A stretch of 52,766 nt of DNA from an uncultured Bacilli bacterium (lineage in GTDB: Bacteria > Bacillota_I > Bacilli_A > RF39 > UBA660): contig CAKPJX010000009.1 in the NCBI GenBank assembly GCA_934163035.1, positions 1 to 52,766 of the forward strand. Reading direction: 5' to 3'. The translations under genes were made by a program, and so were the position numbers. The notes below the pieces were generated by a model, which made no database searches, was not told where the DNA came from, and worked only from the letters and a program-made list of their open reading frames with translations. Below are positions 34,487-43,693 of the stretch, piece by piece. The number at the start of each line of letters is the position of its first letter. Position 1 is the first letter of the stretch.

Positions 34487-37318
34487 TTATTTTTTGCGAG
34501 TCGATCCTTTTGTATCTTCTTCAGCTTTATTTTTTTCTGCAACATATTCGCCAACCATATCAGTAATTTCATTGCCATATTGATGTTTTTTGCTGTTTGC
34601 GTTCATATCTGTTGCTACTTTTTGAGCTAATGCAGTTGAGGCTGCAGTACTAAGTAAAGCTGTTGCAACATCGTTTGGTAAGCTTTGGAAGGCTTGTATT
34701 TGTGCAGCACTTAATCCGCTTAGGCTCTCACCTATATTAACAACGTCAACTATAGCTTCATTCATATCAGTTATGGCCGCTGGATTTTGAGTCATGTATT
34801 CCATTACCGCTTCGATACTACTATTGTCAAATACTACTGTTGGATTGTACTGTTTAGCAATATCTAGGCAGTCAGAAACTATTCCTGACATGGTATTTTG
34901 AGTCTGATTGTTTATTTTAGCTATTTCCTCTAATGCTTGTTGTGCAGTGATACTGCCATTTGCTCTTCTTGATGCGACATCTTCTAAGGCTGACTTCGTT
35001 TGTTGGTAGAATTCATTATACCATGCATGATTTGCATCATCAATTTTTCTATATTTAGCATAATCTTTACCATACAATCTCCAACCAACCTGATTTAATG
35101 CGTCTCTTTCTTTAGCATTACTTATGTTTAATATATCTTGTTGTGACTTGGCGTCCATACCTTTACTAAATGTGTCAGCCTTACCAGTTATATCATTACC
35201 GGCGTTGTTGGCTGCATCTATCGCTTCTTGGTTATGGGCATTTACACCGTCTATATTTTTATTGTATTCTTCTACCATTTGATCGGCTTCGACTTTCGTC
35301 TTAATCGCATTTACAGCACCAATTATAGCAGTTGTTGTTGTGATTGTTGTCATTAGATCTCTTACAAACGGATCTACTGAATAGTCTATCATTTCTTCCT
35401 GGATTGGGGTAAATATTTTTGAGCCTTCACTTCTTTTTCCAAAAATAGATTTTCCTATCTTGGTATTTTCACTATATAACATTTCCATTCTAGTGAAGGC
35501 TACTAAAGCATCTTCATCTCTTCCAGCTGCAATTGCTGCATTCATAGCATCTTCTAATTTTGCAAGTCTTTCTTGTAGCTCATTATCTAAATCGTTCTTT
35601 TTAGCAAAACGTTTTCCAGTAAGTGATAAACCTGTTGAATCGGCTCTTACATCTTCACTATAGCCATGCATACCACTTGAATATATTCTGTTTACCCTTG
35701 CTCGATCATTTAGTATTGATTCTACAACCTTAGCTTTGCCCTTTAATAAGGCTTTTCTGTCACTCATTAGTTGTTTCTTTTCTTCCTCTGTTGTTTTCGG
35801 ATCACCAATTTTCTTATCTATTTTATCCATTTGTCTTGATACTCCAAAAACATCAATATAGTTCTTCCTTATTTGATTATTTATAGCATCAATCTTTTCT
35901 TGACCATATTCTTGAATTCTCTTGTTTAGTAATGTATTAAAGATTGTTGGTAAATGTTCCTGGATTATATTACCACCAACATATTCATTAAATAATGTTT
36001 CTAAATCTTCTTTAGACAGATTCTGAATCCTAGACTCCAAAGTTTTTATGCTTTCTCTGTCCTTGGCTCTAAGTAGAATTTTAGCACTTACCTTTCTTAT
36101 TACCTGAATAGGAAGTTTCATTACCGCTGGAATAAAGTGTACTACATTATATAAATAGTTTCCAGAATGAAGTTCTTCTTTAAAACCTTTTGCAACTTTT
36201 ATATTAGAGGCTGTGTATCTTTTGCCCATTTTGGTTCCAAGCTGTAAATCATTTGTTAAATCTTGGATTATTCTTCTATAGCCTCTTTTCGCTGTTTTTT
36301 TCTCTTTTGTCTCTATTTTTGAAGGCTTTGGGGGATTTGATTTTGTTGAAGCTGTCTTTGAACTCTTTGGTATTAATTCTTCAGATTTCGGAACTGATAT
36401 CAATCCTTTTTCATTGCCTGGAATCGGCATTAAATCTTTTGAATGATCAAAGATTGGTATCACGCCTTTTTCCGTGTTTGAATCTGGTACCAAATCTTTT
36501 GAATGATCAAAGATTGGTATTAAGCCTTTTTCAGAACCTGAAACCGGTATTAAACCGGTTGTAGTATCTTTAGTTGCTCCTGATTTTTGTGTCACTAATG
36601 AATTGTTGTTTTTTACTATCTTTTCTTTTATATTATTTAACTTTTTTAGGCAATTCTGTCTATTCTTTTCAGCTGCTATCTTCATATCCATATAGTGCTG
36701 ATATGCAGCCTCTATTTCACTGTCTGTTTTAAATTCATGGATTTCTCCGAAGTAGTTTCTTTCTTCATCAAAAACTGACAATAATTCATCAAGTGCCCTA
36801 TCATATTCTTCTTGGGCAATTCTTTCTTGCTCTGCTAATCCTATAGGTATTAAGTCACTTTGTAAAAGTGCTGATATATCATCAGTTCCATACACATCTA
36901 TACTGGCAGGTAAAGCAGGATATGAAGGAGTTTCAAATATACTTGGTTGTGGCTGAGCTTCATTAATTCTTTGTACTACATCTCCTGTTATCCCTAAATC
37001 ATTTAGTGCCTCATTAATAGTTGATATTTCTTCATTTATATCTGCTCTTGTCTGATCATCATTAACATTATCTCTTTGAGTGAATAGATCATCTAGTCTT
37101 TGAGTATAACCTTTAACAGTATCATAATTATTTATTATATTTTGATTTTCTCTTATTATATGCTCTCTACCTGCGATCCTTCCTCTAATTCTGGCAATTT
37201 CTATTCTGTTATCTGCATTGGTATCAGACGATAGTCTAACTAATTCATTATTTAGTTGGTCCACTTCCTCTTGATATCTTCTTATATTTTCCATCAATTC
37301 TGTATAATAAGTATCCAT
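34487..37318 (-). CDS. Large coiled-coil repeat protein, 943 residues, unknown family
   Basis: No family recognised. Residues 1-110 are a coiled coil (ENIRRYQEEVDQLNNELVRL). About 255-325 hold degenerate 20-residue repeats built on EKGLIPIFDHSKDLVP. A basic Pro/Lys linker follows, and helical coiled-coil regions fill 340-650. A short hydrophobic stretch, FVRDLMTTITTTTAIIGAVNAI, lies near 670, and an Ala/Gln/Asn-rich helical C-terminus ends in Lys/Arg. There is no signal peptide. The design suggests a scaffold, surface or secreted structural protein. It lies 20 bases after a DUF1292 gene in one transcript. The binding site AGGAGG is strong, so expression is likely. Confidence 0.8.
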   Translation of the reverse strand: MDTYYTELMENIRRYQEEVDQLNNELVRLSSDTNADNRIEIARIRGRIAGREHIIRENQNIINNYDTVKGYTQRLDDLFTQRDNVNDDQTRADINEEISTINEALNDLGITGDVVQRINEAQPQPSIFETPSYPALPASIDVYGTDDISALLQSDLIPIGLAEQERIAQEEYDRALDELLSVFDEERNYFGEIHEFKTDSEIEAAYQHYMDMKIAAEKNRQNCLKKLNNIKEKIVKNNNSLVTQKSGATKDTTTGLIPVSGSEKGLIPIFDHSKDLVPDSNTEKGVIPIFDHSKDLMPIPGNEKGLISVPKSEELIPKSSKTASTKSNPPKPSKIETKEKKTAKRGYRRIIQDLTNDLQLGTKMGKRYTASNIKVAKGFKEELHSGNYLYNVVHFIPAVMKLPIQVIRKVSAKILLRAKDRESIKTLESRIQNLSKEDLETLFNEYVGGNIIQEHLPTIFNTLLNKRIQEYGQEKIDAINNQIRKNYIDVFGVSRQMDKIDKKIGDPKTTEEEKKQLMSDRKALLKGKAKVVESILNDRARVNRIYSSGMHGYSEDVRADSTGLSLTGKRFAKKNDLDNELQERLAKLEDAMNAAIAAGRDEDALVAFTRMEMLYSENTKIGKSIFGKRSEGSKIFTPIQEEMIDYSVDPFVRDLMTTITTTTAIIGAVNAIKTKVEADQMVEEYNKNIDGVNAHNQEAIDAANNAGNDITGKADTFSKGMDAKSQQDILNISNAKERDALNQVGWRLYGKDYAKYRKIDDANHAWYNEFYQQTKSALEDVASRRANGSITAQQALEEIAKINNQTQNTMSGIVSDCLDIAKQYNPTVVFDNSSIEAVMEYMTQNPAAITDMNEAIVDVVNIGESLSGLSAAQIQAFQSLPNDVATALLSTAASTALAQKVATDMNANSKKHQYGNEITDMVGEYVAEKNKAEEDTKGSTRKK
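36400..36560 (-). repeat. 60-base tandem repeat in the 943-residue protein gene
   Basis: Plus-strand AAATCTTTTGAATGATCAAA and the next nine bases recur exactly 60 bases apart (36432 and 36492), flanked by less similar units. The unit encodes 20 residues, EKG(L/V)IPIFDHSKDL(V/M)P plus four variable positions. Copy number is about two exact and two decayed. Confidence 0.85.
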
Positions 37319-37338
37319 ATCTATCCTCCTTTACCATA

Positions 37339-37614
37339 TTAGCTTTCTCTATCTATTTTTTCTAATACATCATTTATCATGTCCATCTCTTCTTTTGTTC
37401 TAATTTCCTCTAAAGTTCCAGGACCAATAACTGGGTCATATGATGCTACATAAATTATTTTTCTACCGTTTTTGTCAAAACTATTATCAGTATAACCTAT
37501 ATATACTTTTTCTGTATCTTTGCAATCGAAAGTGAACAATATGTCACATTCTATTTTTTTACCATCTTTTTCTATTACTATCTTTTCGCCATCAAAATTA
37601 CTTTCTTCACTCAT
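37339..37614 (-). CDS. DUF1292 family protein
   Basis: The 91-residue acidic protein matches the DUF1292 (UPF0473/YrzB) pattern: a beta-rich core with CDILFTFDCKDTEKVYIGYTD, KIIYVASYDP and a closing helix of EEMDMINDVLEKI. Known: conserved in Firmicutes, function unproven. In other genomes it sits with yrrK/yqgF, not here. It is directly upstream of the 943-residue gene. The GAGGAG site precedes ATG 37614. Confidence 0.85.
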   Translation of the reverse strand: MSEESNFDGEKIVIEKDGKKIECDILFTFDCKDTEKVYIGYTDNSFDKNGRKIIYVASYDPVIGPGTLEEIRTKEEMDMINDVLEKIDRES

Positions 37615-37713
37615 ATCCTACACTCCTCTATCCACTTTTACCCTTTAATATTAACAAATATATTGTCATAAGTCAATGCTACTATTAGTTTATATAGTAT
37701 ATAAAATGTACTT

Positions 37714-37746
37714 AAAAAACAGTCAATTATTATATATGACTGTTTT
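37714..37746 (-). terminator. Terminator of the ftsE-ftsX-M23 operon
   Basis: AAAACAGTCA and TGACTGTTTT pair around an 11-base AT loop. On the minus strand the stem runs into a T-run. Confidence 0.8.
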
Positions 37747-37770
37747 GTTATTTTTTTGTATATTCAATCA

Positions 37771-38991
37771 CTATCTATTATTCCAGCTATATGGAAGATT
37801 AACATAATTACCTGGATATTGTACTTTATTTTGATATGAATTCCAAGTACATCCACCGCCTTTATGCCAGTCACAAGGAGCTATTTCTAGGTGAAGATGT
37901 GAACCAGTTGAACATCCAGTAGTTCCCATTCGACCAATTTCTGTAAATGGGGTTACATTCATTCCTTCATAAATATTTCCATAGCTACTCAGATGAATAT
38001 ATGTTGAATATATATATCCATTACCTGTATCATGGCGTATTTTTACTATGTTGGCATTTCCATTACAATGATATGGACAATTTCTATATCTTCCTGAATC
38101 AATACAATTATCATTATATATCTTAAATATCTTACCTGCTGCGATTGGATATACAGCTATTGATTTATTGTTACTTGACATATCTATTCCCAAATGGCCA
38201 CCTTTTCCACCGGTAAATCTTTGAGTAAGATAACCAAAAGTTATTGGTCTATAGTATCCATTAACACTAGGCATTGAACCACCACTATTAGCTTGCTCTA
38301 TTCTGTATTGACAAGCTTGAATATCTTCATTTGTTCCACAGCCTAGCTTTTTATAATAATTTACATTTTCCTTAGCAGCCTTTATTTGTTCTTCTACTCC
38401 TGGCATCGATTCCTTAATAGAAGATGTATCTGCATTAATTCTTTCTTTTTCTGAAATAAGAGATTTTTCTAGAACTTTCAATTCTTCCTTTTTAGCTACT
38501 AGATCTTTTTGTTTTACTTTATTGTCCTCTATTAATTTTTCAAGTTCTTTCATAAGATTATCATTGTATTCAGTTAACTGTTCTATTACAGATAGTCTAT
38601 ATATCATATCAGTTATACTTGTTGCTCCAAAGGCATATTCTAAATATGCATTATCACCATTTGATATTTGGTAATATTCCATTATTCTTTTGCTCTCTTC
38701 TGATTTTTGCTTTATTTTTTCATTGCTTTCTTCTATTTCTGTTTGTAGCCTTTTTATATCAGCCTCATTTTGAGTAATTTGTGATTCTATCTTATTTATC
38801 TTTGATTGAATCTGAGCAACTTCTTGATCATTTTTAACTACTTTTGATTTTTTTTCTTCTAGTTGTCTAGTATACTCCTCTACTTCTTTTTCAAATTCTC
38901 GTATTGTTTTTGCTTTTGTATCAATAGGTAGTGCTGTTACTGATACCATTAAGAGTATAACTAGAAAAACTGTAATTGTTTTTTTTAACAT
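37771..38991 (-). CDS. Secreted M23 peptidase with coiled-coil domain (EnvC/PcsB-like)
   Basis: This is a peptidoglycan hydrolase probably switched on by FtsEX at division. It has 406 residues. A signal peptide runs to about residue 27 (ALPIDTKA). A long coiled coil spans about 30-215 with many Glu/Lys heptads. The C-terminal LytM/M23 domain has the zinc ligands in GGHLGIDMSS and in GSHLHLEIAP, plus the IRHDTGNGYIYSTYIHLSSYG strand. Both zinc motifs are complete, so it should be an active endopeptidase. It contrasts with PcsB, which has a CHAP domain. Its start overlaps the ftsX stop (TAATG), indicating translational coupling. Confidence 0.92.
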   Translation of the reverse strand: MLKKTITVFLVILLMVSVTALPIDTKAKTIREFEKEVEEYTRQLEEKKSKVVKNDQEVAQIQSKINKIESQITQNEADIKRLQTEIEESNEKIKQKSEESKRIMEYYQISNGDNAYLEYAFGATSITDMIYRLSVIEQLTEYNDNLMKELEKLIEDNKVKQKDLVAKKEELKVLEKSLISEKERINADTSSIKESMPGVEEQIKAAKENVNYYKKLGCGTNEDIQACQYRIEQANSGGSMPSVNGYYRPITFGYLTQRFTGGKGGHLGIDMSSNNKSIAVYPIAAGKIFKIYNDNCIDSGRYRNCPYHCNGNANIVKIRHDTGNGYIYSTYIHLSSYGNIYEGMNVTPFTEIGRMGTTGCSTGSHLHLEIAPCDWHKGGGCTWNSYQNKVQYPGNYVNLPYSWNNR

Positions 38992-39896
38992 TATATCTTT
39001 AAATACCTTTTAACGGCTGATGCACTACCTATCATACCAACTAATATACCTATTGCTAAAACAATTAATGATGTTGTGTATATAAATGGTTCAGGTTTAA
39101 TTAACTTTATTAATTCAGAGAACAAATATCCATCAAAGTGTTTATAAAAAGCTAAATAACCATATGTTGTAAATATTATTGGTACGATTGATCCAAATAA
39201 TCCTAAAATCATACCTTCTATAATAAATGGCATTTTTATCGTAATATTACTTGCGCCTACCAAACGCATAATACTTATTTCTCTTTTTCTTGCTGAAATA
39301 GTTAATTTAATTGTATTTACTATTAGGAAAACTGTTACGACTATTAAAGCAATTACTACTCCATATGTAACATTCTTTATGGAAGTAAAAGCAGTAATCA
39401 TTTTATCAACAATTCCTTCGCCATATCTTACTAATGATACTGTTTTAATTTTTTTAATTCTATCAGCTGTTTTCTTTATTTCCTCTATATTTTTTACTTT
39501 TATTTGAAAAGTATTTTTTAAAGGACTCTCATCATCATCCCAATTCTTTAAAACAGTGTTAAATATTTCTGACTCTTTCTGCATTTCCTCTTTTACTTCT
39601 TGTTTGCTTATAAAGTCAACTTTTTCTATATTAGACATTCTTTCTATAGTACTTTGTGTATGTTTTATATCAACATCACTAGCATCATTATTTAAAAATA
39701 CAACAATAGTTAAATCTTTTTCTATTTCTTGTGTAAAATTATTAACATTAAATGAGGCAATTACGGCAATTGCAACAATTATTAAAGTAATAGTTATACA
39801 AGAAATTGATGCAAGAGATAAACTAAAATTACGGATTACGCTTTTAAAGGAGTCTCGTATACTTCTTCCTAACATCCTAAATAGCTTCATTATCAT
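38991..39896 (-). CDS. ftsX: Cell division protein FtsX
   Basis: This is the membrane partner of FtsE. It has 301 residues and four transmembrane helices. The first helix is at about 22-45, and a large extracytoplasmic loop (about 48-165) includes IVVFLNNDASDVDI and VSLVRYGEGIVDKM. The last three helices include KREISIMRLVGASNITIKMPFIIEGMILG, the FtsX family core. AAGGAG precedes ATG 39896 by three bases, and the ATG two codons later is better spaced, so the start is uncertain by two residues. The loop is expected to bind the coiled coil of the next gene's M23 peptidase. Confidence 0.96.
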   Translation of the reverse strand: MIMKLFRMLGRSIRDSFKSVIRNFSLSLASISCITITLIIVAIAVIASFNVNNFTQEIEKDLTIVVFLNNDASDVDIKHTQSTIERMSNIEKVDFISKQEVKEEMQKESEIFNTVLKNWDDDESPLKNTFQIKVKNIEEIKKTADRIKKIKTVSLVRYGEGIVDKMITAFTSIKNVTYGVVIALIVVTVFLIVNTIKLTISARKREISIMRLVGASNITIKMPFIIEGMILGLFGSIVPIIFTTYGYLAFYKHFDGYLFSELIKLIKPEPFIYTTSLIVLAIGILVGMIGSASAVKRYLKI

Positions 39897-40575
39897 AGAC
39901 TCCTTTCTCTTTAAAGTTTACTAAGTGTCCATCTTTTAAGATAATAACTTGTTTTTTCATTTTATTTACTATATCTTTATCATGGGTTGCCATTATTATA
40001 GTTGTCCCTCTTGTTTTATTAATTGAATCTAACACTTTCATTATCTCTATACTTTTCTCTGGATCTAGATTTCCTGTTGGTTCGTCACAAAGCAATAATT
40101 TAGGATTATTAACAATGGCTCTTGCTATTGCAACTCTTTGCTGTTCTCCTCCTGACAATTGATCTGGGTAATTGTGAACTTTGTTTTTTAAACCAACTTC
40201 TTCTAGAGCCTTTAAGACTTTTTCTCTTATCTCAGCTTTCTTAGCTCCAATTACCTCTAAAGCAAAGGCTACATTTTCATAGACTGTTAGCTTAGGTAAA
40301 AGCCTATAATCTTGGAATACTATTCCTAATTTTCTTCTTAATTTGTATACTTTTGCATTTCTTAATTTTGCAACATTTAATCCTCCCACTATTATTTGAC
40401 CTTTCGTAGGTTTTTCTTCTCTATATAACATTTTAATTAATGTGCTCTTTCCGCTTCCTGATCCTCCTATTACAAAAACGAAGGCTCCTTTTTCTATGGC
40501 TAGATTTAAGTCATATATAGCGGTAACACCATTTTTATATTTTTTTTCAACATGCTTTATTCTGATTAAATCCAC
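39877..40575 (-). CDS. ftsE: Cell division ATP-binding protein FtsE
   Basis: This ABC-type ATPase of the FtsEX complex relays division status to a peptidoglycan hydrolase. Walker A is IGGSGSGKSTLIKML, the Q-loop is FQDYRLLP, the signature is LSGGEQQRVAIAR, Walker B is LLCDEPTGNLDP and the switch His is in IIMATHDKD. A GTG at 40575 is preferred as start because AAGGTGG lies eight bases upstream. A GTG seven codons earlier has no site and falls close to a TATAAT at 40600-40605. The gene overlaps ftsX. Confidence 0.95.
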   Translation of the reverse strand: MDLIRIKHVEKKYKNGVTAIYDLNLAIEKGAFVFVIGGSGSGKSTLIKMLYREEKPTKGQIIVGGLNVAKLRNAKVYKLRRKLGIVFQDYRLLPKLTVYENVAFALEVIGAKKAEIREKVLKALEEVGLKNKVHNYPDQLSGGEQQRVAIARAIVNNPKLLLCDEPTGNLDPEKSIEIMKVLDSINKTRGTTIIMATHDKDIVNKMKKQVIILKDGHLVNFKEKGVYDNEAI

Positions 40576-40627
40576 TTTATCAACCACCTTATCCACATCA
40601 TTATAACATATTTATTTTTAAAATAAA

Positions 40628-40655
40628 AGAGCACATGTCTTTATCATGAACTCTT
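40628..40655 (-). terminator. Terminator after the YitT pair
   Basis: AGAGttCATG and CATGtgCTCT form an interrupted stem on the minus strand, followed by TTTTATTT. It lies between the second YitT gene (40677) and ftsE. Confidence 0.6.
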
Positions 40656-40676
40656 CTTATACTATCTTCAGTATAT

Positions 40677-41525
40677 TTATTTAGCGCCTTTTACTTCATA
40701 TGAATCTGAGGCTATAAAGAAGGCCTTATTATCTATTTCTTTTATACCTTCTGTTACTCTATAGTATTCATTAGTGGGAATTACTGTTAACAGTACTTTT
40801 CTCTTTTTATGGAGGAAAGCTCCTTTAACATCAAATATTGTGACACTATGACCTAACTCTTGAATAATAAATTTCTTTATATCGTTATATTCACTTGATA
40901 TTATATAAAAGGCTTTATTATTGGATATTCCAAGTAAAACTTTGTTTACCATTATTCCATTAATATATAGTAAAATAATTGCATACATTACCTTTGTCCA
41001 ATCAAAAAAGAAACCACTTATTATAACAACAATTATATTTAGTACTGTACTTGATGTTGCGATTGGTATTTTATGATATTTATATAATATTCTACTTATT
41101 GTCGGAAGACCACAGCTAGTATAACCACTTTTATACATAAGACCATTAGCTAAACCATATAAAATACCGGCAAATATAGTAATAACTAACATATCACTAT
41201 AGTCTACTGTTATATTAGTTGTTATATTTGAAGTTAATTTTACTAAGACTGGATAAATTATACTAGCAGCAATGGATGCTATACTTTCATCCTTATCTAA
41301 GTACATAAAGCTTATTATTATGAAGCCAATTGATATAATCATTAATATTAATGATGGATCTACTTTATAAAGATAATTAATTATTGTTGTGATTCCACTT
41401 GTTCCACCAGTTACTAAATTAGTTGGTAATAGAAACAAATTATAAATAGTTGCACTTAGAGAAAGAGCAAATAACATTAGCAGAAAGCATTTTATTTTCT
41501 TTATAAATTCATTCTTGTTCTTCAT
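40677..41525 (-). CDS. YitT family membrane protein (copy 2)
   Basis: The 282-residue protein has five or six hydrophobic segments (DUF161/YitT_membrane) and a C-terminal soluble DUF2179 domain (about 205-280). Family marks are LFLLPTNLVTGGTSGITTIINYL, YKSGYTSCGLPTISRIL and the DUF2179 pattern HKKRKVLLTVIPTNEYYRVTEGIKEID. It begins at the stop of copy 1 (TAATG), so the two are translationally coupled and probably form a hetero-oligomer. Function is not established for the family. Confidence 0.9.
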   Translation of the reverse strand: MKNKNEFIKKIKCFLLMLFALSLSATIYNLFLLPTNLVTGGTSGITTIINYLYKVDPSLILMIISIGFIIISFMYLDKDESIASIAASIIYPVLVKLTSNITTNITVDYSDMLVITIFAGILYGLANGLMYKSGYTSCGLPTISRILYKYHKIPIATSSTVLNIIVVIISGFFFDWTKVMYAIILLYINGIMVNKVLLGISNNKAFYIISSEYNDIKKFIIQELGHSVTIFDVKGAFLHKKRKVLLTVIPTNEYYRVTEGIKEIDNKAFFIASDSYEVKGAK

Positions 41526-42406
41526 TACTCGCCTCCAAAAACTTCGTAGGCATCTGTTACAACAAAGAAAGCCTCTGGATCTATTTCATTTATGCCTTCC
41601 TTTAATCTATAATAATCTTTTGTTGGTAGAACACACATTAGTACGGTCTGTTTTTCTTTAGCAAAGCCTCCCTTGGCATTAAAGACAGTAACACCGTGAT
41701 TTAAGTATTTTAAAATATATTCTTTTATAGCATCTTCTTCGTCTGTTATTATGTAGAATGCTTTACTATCTGATATACCTAATATGATTTTGTCGGACAT
41801 TATACTTATTATGTATAATATAATTATTGAATACATTAATTTATTTATTCCAAAAGCAAATGATGCAAGAAGAATAATGAAACCATCACAATAGATTATG
41901 CTTTTACCCATACCCATTTTTAAATATTTAACCATAATTTGATTAATGATATCTGTACCACCTGTTGTATAACCGGCTTTAAAAATCATTCCAGCTCCTA
42001 GTCCATATAAAACCCCACCAAATATTGCTGATAATAAAAGTTGTGATGTATCTATTTCTATGTAGTAGGCAATATCAGAGGTTAATTTAACAAGTAATGG
42101 AAAGAGTATTGAGCCAACTGCTGTTGCTCTAGTCTTTTCTTTTCCCAAGAATATATAACTTGCAACTAGCAAAAGTAAATTTAATGCTAAGATAACTATT
42201 GATTCGTCCACTTTAAATAAATAGTTAAGTAAGATAGCAAGACCACTTACTCCTCCTGCTACTAGCTTATTTGGTGATAAGAAAAGATTATATGATATTG
42301 CAACTAATAAGCAACCAACTACTAGTTGAATTACTCTTTTTACCCTGTATTTTTTATTTATTGATTCTAATATTTTTAAATTACGTGTTCTTGAAAAAAA
42401 TCTCAT
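41525..42406 (-). CDS. YitT family membrane protein (copy 1)
   Basis: The 293-residue protein has the same layout as its neighbour. SPNKLVAGGVSGLAILLNYL and FKAGYTTGGTDIINQIMVKY are the family signatures, and DUF2179 is at about 215-290 with KEKQTVLMCVLPTKDYYRLKEGINEID. This copy keeps the full TTGGTD motif; copy 2 has TSCGLP there, suggesting different roles in a pair. The gene starts two bases after prfB stops. Confidence 0.9.
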   Translation of the reverse strand: MRFFSRTRNLKILESINKKYRVKRVIQLVVGCLLVAISYNLFLSPNKLVAGGVSGLAILLNYLFKVDESIVILALNLLLLVASYIFLGKEKTRATAVGSILFPLLVKLTSDIAYYIEIDTSQLLLSAIFGGVLYGLGAGMIFKAGYTTGGTDIINQIMVKYLKMGMGKSIIYCDGFIILLASFAFGINKLMYSIIILYIISIMSDKIILGISDSKAFYIITDEEDAIKEYILKYLNHGVTVFNAKGGFAKEKQTVLMCVLPTKDYYRLKEGINEIDPEAFFVVTDAYEVFGGE

Positions 42407-42407
42407 A

Positions 42408-43503
42408 TTAATTTCCCCTTTTTAAATTACTCTCTATGAACATATCAATATCACCATCTAATACTTTTGTGGTGTTACTTGTTTCTACATTTGTTCTGTG
42501 ATCTTTTACCATTGAATATGGATGAAGAACATAACTTCTTATTTGTGAACCGAAATCAATATTTTTCTGTTCACCCTTTATTGCATTTAGTTTTTGTTCT
42601 TCACTTTCAATTTTTCTTAAAAGTAGTTTGTTTTTTAATACCTTTAATGCTTGTTCTTTGTTTTGTATTTGACTTCTTTCATTTTGACAAGTTACAACTA
42701 TTTTTGTTGGTAAATGTGTAATTCTAACTGCTGAATCTGTTGTATTCACGCCTTGACCTCCAGCTCCTGTTGAGCGATACACATCTATTTTTAAATCTTT
42801 TTCATCTATTTCTATACTATTATCTATATCAATATCGGGGGTTACCTCTACTGAGGCAAATGATGTATGTCTTCTGTTATTAGAATCGAAAGGAGAAAGT
42901 CTGACCAGTCTATGAATTCCTTTTTCATTTTTTAAATAGCCATAGGCATTAAGGCCTTTTACTAGAAATGAAACAGCTTTTATACCGGCCTCATCACCCT
43001 GTTGATAGTCTAATAATTCCATTTTATATTTTTTCTTTTCGCACCATCTTGCATACATTCTATATAACATATTAGCCCAATCACAGGATTCTGTTCCTCC
43101 GGCTCCTGGATGAATGTCAATAATGCAATCATTTTTATCATAAGGACCATTTAACAATGCCATTATGCGTAACTTATCTACTTGATAACTTAGACTAGAC
43201 ACAAAATCTTCTATTTCTTTTTCTAATTCTGTATCGTCATTTTCTAATAGTTCTAATAATTCTATATTTTCTTCAATCTTATCTTTGACTGTTTCTACAC
43301 TACTAATTATTGCCTTTAACTCTTTTTGTTTAGAAAGGACATTCTCTGATTTAATTCTGTCTTCCCAAAAATTAGGTTTGTTTATTTGTTCATCTAAAAT
43401 TTTTAACTCTGATTTTTTGCCATCTAAGTCAAAGTACCCTCCACAAACTAGATATTTCTTCTAAATTGTTTTGTAAAATATTTTTTATTTCTTTTTTTTC
43501 CAT
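42408..43503 (-). CDS. prfB: Peptide chain release factor 2, programmed +1 frameshift
   Basis: This factor ends translation at UGA and UAA. The first 24 codons (ATG 43503) finish at CTT TGA, and +1 slippage reads CTT GAC to continue VLDLDGKKSEL. The total is 364 residues, normal for RF2. A Shine-Dalgarno-like GGAGGG lies just before the slip site. The stop-recognition motif is LSPFDSN (SPF) and the catalytic loop is RSTGAGGQGVNTTDSAVR. Low RF2 favours frameshifting, giving autoregulation. GGAGAGG precedes the ATG. The gene leads into the two YitT genes. Confidence 0.97.
43429..43434 (-). promoter_or_regulatory. RF2 programmed frameshift site
   Basis: CTT (43432-43434) and TGA (43429-43431) followed by C make the conserved slippery site at codons 24-25, with GGAGGGTA upstream acting as the internal Shine-Dalgarno stimulator. 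Confidence 0.95.
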
Positions 43504-43613
43504 AGACCTCTCCTTTTTAGTTTACATTTTTTTATTAATTTTATACTTCTACTGATATTGTACAATAAATTTTATAATTTGTGGATATTTAATAATATTT
43601 TGCATATATTATT

Positions 43614-43681
43614 ACAGAGGAAGGTTCACTTGTAATGTGAAGATCCTCTGTATATAGATTGGAGCCTATTGGCTCCTTTTT
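43614..43681 (+). ncRNA. Candidate small RNA with two hairpins and an intrinsic terminator
   Basis: Between two minus-strand genes the plus strand has a strong hairpin, ACAGAGGA...TTCAC paired with GTGAA...TCCTCTGT (43614-43651). A GC-rich terminator GGAGCC-TATT-GGCTCC follows, with TTTTTGTG (43661-43684). No plus-strand gene exists upstream, so the terminator is orphaned. The hairpins could be folded on the minus strand too, but there the second lacks a T-run. No convincing promoter was found. Length and identity are inference. Confidence 0.45.
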
Positions 43682-43693
43682 GTGTATAACTTT

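Noticed and set aside
40589..40597. TTATCCACA, a perfect DnaA box near the ftsE start
   Set aside because: It is single, with no cluster, AT-rich unwinding element or dnaA/dnaN nearby, so it is not an origin.
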